From Sipunculus nudus (taxonomy: Eukaryota; Annelida; Sipuncula; Golfingiida; Sipunculidae): a DNA stretch of 64,000 nucleotides. The position numbers and the translations under genes were made by a program. Position 1 is the first letter of the stretch; every line of letters begins with the position of its first letter. Below the pieces are notes generated by a model, which was not told where the DNA came from, ran no database searches, and was given only the letters and a program-made list of their open reading frames with translations. The stretch spans positions 32,801,558 through 32,865,557 of the forward strand of contig CM049310.1 of NCBI GenBank assembly GCA_026874595.1. Direction: 5' to 3'. Below, piece after piece: positions 62,601-64,000 of the stretch.

Positions 62601-64000
62601 CTAGAACAATTCCTTCATGAATAGATACTTGCAAGTGTGGTTTTACATCCAGAGAAAGTAAAATTCCTGTATTTGCAGGCAGGGTTACCGTTTCCTTTAC
62701 ACAAACTCGGCAACAAGCGACGAAGGTTGTGTGGTATTCGTGCCACCGCGTTATGTTAGTTGCAATTAATTTTTGTCCCAGTCCAAGTTAGAGCGATGTT
62801 CTTTCAAAAAGTCTAATCCTAATATGACATCATCTTCAATGCTGCCAATCCAGACCTCATGTACAACCAACTTATCATTTATTTCAAATTCCAAAAGTGA
62901 TTTTCCCTTTACATGAAGATTACTGCCATCTGCTAGACGAAACTCTCTAGTAGGTACTTGAAGAGCAGGTTTAAATTCCTCTGGTACTTGGTTCCAAATT
63001 CTGCTACTTCAAAAGGTCTGTGCAGCTCTAGTGTAAACCAAAAACTAAACATTTTGTCCCAGAATCTTTCCTTTTGTGTACAAATCACTTGAGGCGGCTA
63101 TTCCAAGCATTCCAGCGCAAGTTTCGGCTTCATGTAAAACGCTGCTGTTTGTGTAATTTTTAGTAGAATCATCTACGGGCCTACGTCTATTTTGGCTGAG
63201 TTCCGGCCCCCGAGCCCAGCCATTCCTTGATTAACGGATGTTCTTCTGTGTTCCTCTGTAACGGACATTTAGCGACAAAGTGCTCTCCATAACAACATCC
63301 ATAGCATCTCCGCCGCTGCTTATTTGTGTACTTCAATGGTTGAGAAGTATTATTTTAGTCCATATTTGCTTTCCCTCCCTCGGATCAGTACTGTTGGAGA
63401 TAGTGCCAAAGAGTTTCCGGACAATTTGCCAAACCTTTTTCTCAAGATCAGCCTCTGGGTGACCATCGTTGGCCTGTATTCCTCTGTTTCTTACAGACCG
63501 TTGCGTCTGTAACCATGTTTTAGTTTCAGCTACCAAATCAACGGCCATATCTAATGTCCTCGCTTTACTTTGCACGATTACCTTCTAGAGATCAACGTCA
63601 TCAAGAGCGTTCTTGAAGCATTCTATAGCAAAGTCAACAATGGCTAAACAAATCCAAAACACCAATCACGAAGTCCTTCAAACCAATTTCAAGTCCATAA
63701 CCCCCGCTGCCACCATTGTAAGGTGATAATAAATTGGAAAGTCTGTATTCATCACGTCTGTGCTGTGAAAAGAATTGGACTATCATCCTCTGGGCGCTGT
63801 CTCTCCTTGAACTATAGAGTCGGCTTTACGGAGCGAGACCGCGCCTAAAGGAAGACGGTATTGGACATTAAAAGTTCGTACATTTTGAACGTGTAAAAAT
63901 TATCATACTCACACGTTCAGCTGATTTATGAGATAGGCCGACATGAGGACCACCAAAACATACACGGCATACTTGTTGGTCCTTAAAAACCGGCAAAAAT
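40012..64000 (-). CDS. Spinster-like major facilitator transporter, 3' ten exons
   Basis: Minus-strand exons in order: 64000-63913 (continues off the window), 58097-57942, 55866-55742, 52157-52016, 49685-49631, 49467-49246, 49149-49129, 41797-41624, 40923-40792 and 40422-40012. All phases match. The first exon gives KYAVYVLVVLMSAYLINQLNV (TM1). A cysteine-rich luminal or extracellular loop follows. Exon 4 gives KVLLAGCVVLWSVMCGLGGL. Exons 5-6 give AGCTPFATSLVADYYAE and NTRGAALGFLNWGIYLGYS. Exon 9 has GGGALSDKLSANRGPRGRL, the second MFS motif A, and exon 10 carries the last four or so membrane segments and a polar C-tail. The layout resembles spinster (SPNS) lysosphingolipid/sphingosine-1-phosphate transporters; the substrate is inferred. 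The 21-nt exon 7 encodes PPENGKD in the central loop. The gene spans over 24 kb because its introns are packed with transposons. Confidence 0.82.
41308..41328. repeat. Poly(T) run
   Basis: About 21 consecutive T in intron 8 of the transporter gene. It could be the reverse-strand tail of a retroposon, but no body is visible. Confidence 0.6.
41925..43595. other. Transporter intron 7, part without recognised genes
   Basis: No gene is recognised. A minus-strand frame at 42770-43018 encodes 82 residues with several cysteines but fits no family I know. Confidence 0.35.
43600..46908 (-). mobile_element. Non-LTR retrotransposon (LINE) with long open ORF2
   Basis: The open frame runs unbroken on the minus strand from about 46906 to a stop at 43712 (about 1,065 codons). 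The start still contains the end of an APE-type endonuclease (DHVFILGDFNARLG, then SVVDFIITG). RT landmarks follow: NGFRRGRSCVEH, VFVALIDMEKAFDKI, GVRQGDPLSPTIFNIYLNEL and YADDIALV. The C-terminal end has CTMCEDNSIEDEIHFICSCP, a CCHC-like finger. The 3' tail near 43600-43625 includes ATAATAAATAAACTC then TATATATCG. The 5' end is truncated inside the endonuclease. The lack of any stop suggests a recent insertion, in the same orientation as the host gene. The clade (I/Nimb, L1 or another) is not decided. Confidence 0.88.
46910..47480. other. No gene recognised
   Basis: Intron sequence between two LINE copies. Nothing recognisable. Confidence 0.4.
47485..48525 (-). pseudogene. 5'-truncated, frameshifted LINE (CR1/Rex-like group)
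   Basis: Minus-strand reverse transcriptase fragment. TGAPQDCVLSPKLYSLFTYD (with D in place of the usual G after Q) and FADDTTVSGLI (catalytic FADD) are followed by KKTKEMTIGFR, FKFLGIFIS and KKAQQRLFFLWNLK. The frame shifts near 47960, and the end RNRLSRVVRTAERIIGVPLP is in another frame. The 3' end is marked by GCAATAAACTTTATCTT and short (TTATC)n repeats at about 47487-47535. It belongs to the jockey/CR1 supergroup; the exact clade is not decided. Confidence 0.8.
48530..49125. other. No gene recognised
   Basis: AT-rich intron 7 sequence. TATAAACCTCAATAATATTAA occurs twice near 49027-49085, a small duplication. Confidence 0.4.
49700..52010. other. Transporter intron 4, no gene recognised; (AT)n at 50276-50329
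   Basis: An AT array at 50276-50329 and a smaller one near 51380-51406. Open frames nearby are driven by the AT array or lack recognisable domains. Confidence 0.4.
53045..53677 (+). mobile_element. Solo-LTR-like sequence
   Basis: It starts TGTTACATGTAACCC and ends CTAGTGTTACA. A TATA-like TTATAAATAGG lies at about 53300 and AATAAA at about 53595, followed by an oligo(A) run. This layout is that of an LTR (promoter, then polyadenylation signal). No target duplication or adjacent primer site is clear. Confidence 0.45.
53760..53800. repeat. (AT)n microsatellite
   Basis: An AT tract directly left of the miniature LTR-like element. It may have eroded that element's 5' end. Confidence 0.95.
53805..54217 (+). 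mobile_element. Miniature LTR-like element (TRIM-type) with tRNA-like LTRs
   Basis: The right LTR, 54062-54217, runs from TGTTACGGGG to CGTAACA. Inside it are TAGCGAAGCGGTTGG (A-box-like) and GGGTTCGAATCCC (B box), followed by ATCGGCCCA. A diverged left copy ends near 53945 and shares TTCGAATCCC, ATCGGCCCA and TTTCCCCTGA. Directly after it lies TGGGGGCTCGTCC (53946-53958), which fits a tRNA-Pro primer binding site. AAGAGGGGGTG (54051-54061), a polypurine tract, directly precedes the right LTR. The internal part is only about 115 bp and non-coding. It could alternatively be two tRNA-derived SINE copies. Confidence 0.5.
55070..55740. other. Transporter intron 3, no gene recognised
   Basis: AT-rich; nothing recognisable. 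Confidence 0.4.
56480..56989. mobile_element. hAT-like MITE, 8-bp TSD
   Basis: The inverted ends are CAGTGGCGTCAATTTA and TATATTGACGCCCCTG. CTCCGTTT flanks both sides (56472-56479 and 56990-56997), a perfect 8-bp duplication typical of hAT transposons. The inside has an (AT)n array (56620-56670) and G- and C-rich arms. It is non-coding and lies in intron 2 of the transporter. Confidence 0.88.
57000..57935. other. Transporter intron 2 remainder, no gene recognised
   Basis: No exon or known repeat is recognised. Confidence 0.4.
58100..60145. other. Transporter intron 1, part without recognised genes
   Basis: No gene. A compound (AAT)n-(ATT)n array lies at 59458-59547. 59650-60145 could contain the 3' LTR of the Ty3/gypsy element that follows, but no termini could be fixed. 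Confidence 0.35.
59458..59547. repeat. (AAT)n running into (ATT)n
   Basis: AAT triplets to about 59518, then ATT triplets to 59547. The two halves are reverse complements and could fold into a hairpin. Confidence 0.9.
60150..63830 (-). pseudogene. Degraded Ty3/gypsy LTR retrotransposon (gag-pol)
   Basis: Minus-strand order, described only. Gag remnant (63830 to about 63330), then a zinc knuckle of CX2CX4HX4C form at about 63290-63330. A protease-like region follows (63000-62780; VILGLDFL). Reverse transcriptase is at 62634-61500, with SPWAAPLVTVQKK and IFSTLDMKSGY. RNase H is at 61266-60955 (TDHAPLKWL, NADAMSRK). Last comes the final part of an integrase region (60826-60188). Several stops and frameshifts break it. 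The central integrase catalytic core between about 60955 and 60826 is missing. LTRs were not identified. It lies in intron 1 of the transporter gene and is not functional. Confidence 0.85.

Overview
Eukaryotic, animal (metazoan) nuclear DNA: AT-rich, intron-rich, with phased GT-AG exons, AATAAA signals and many nested transposable elements. The gene set (fibrinogen-related lectin, lipocalins, D-aspartate oxidase with an SKL tail, spinster-like transporter) and the repeat style (elements with internal tandem cores, CR1/L2-like LINEs, many (AT)n tracts) would fit a mollusc or another lophotrochozoan. That assignment is inference and was not tested by any search.

Layout. 1-3930: a 33-bp satellite (about 68 copies) with a degenerate edge at 3849-3930. 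Between the two lies a ~150-bp tandem repeat that itself carries a broken CR1/L2-like LINE. 4794-6940 (minus): a two-exon fibrinogen-related (FReD) gene whose domain exon is split by a 382-bp element with long inverted repeats and a 9-bp target duplication. 12036-14427 and 16255-21302 (plus): two tandem lipocalin copies. The second keeps six exons and a C-terminal hydrophobic tail, but both carry frameshifts. 26287-34922 (plus): an intact ten-exon D-aspartate/D-amino-acid oxidase ending in SKL. 40012 to beyond 64000 (minus): the last ten exons of a spinster-like major facilitator transporter, with a 21-nt microexon. Its introns hold a LINE with a 1,065-codon open frame, a second broken LINE, an element with a tandem-repeat core that has itself been invaded by LTR-type sequences, a hAT-like MITE and a degraded Ty3/gypsy element.

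The oxidase and transporter exons splice in frame throughout, so random assembly indels look rare here. That makes the lipocalin frameshifts more likely to be real decay. The genes do not form an operon-like unit. The strongest leads are the transposon-split FReD exon, the lipocalin with a membrane-anchor-like tail, a miniature LTR-like element whose LTR contains a tRNA-like module, and a foldback element built of TTGGTT/AACCAA palindromes with a SINE nested inside.
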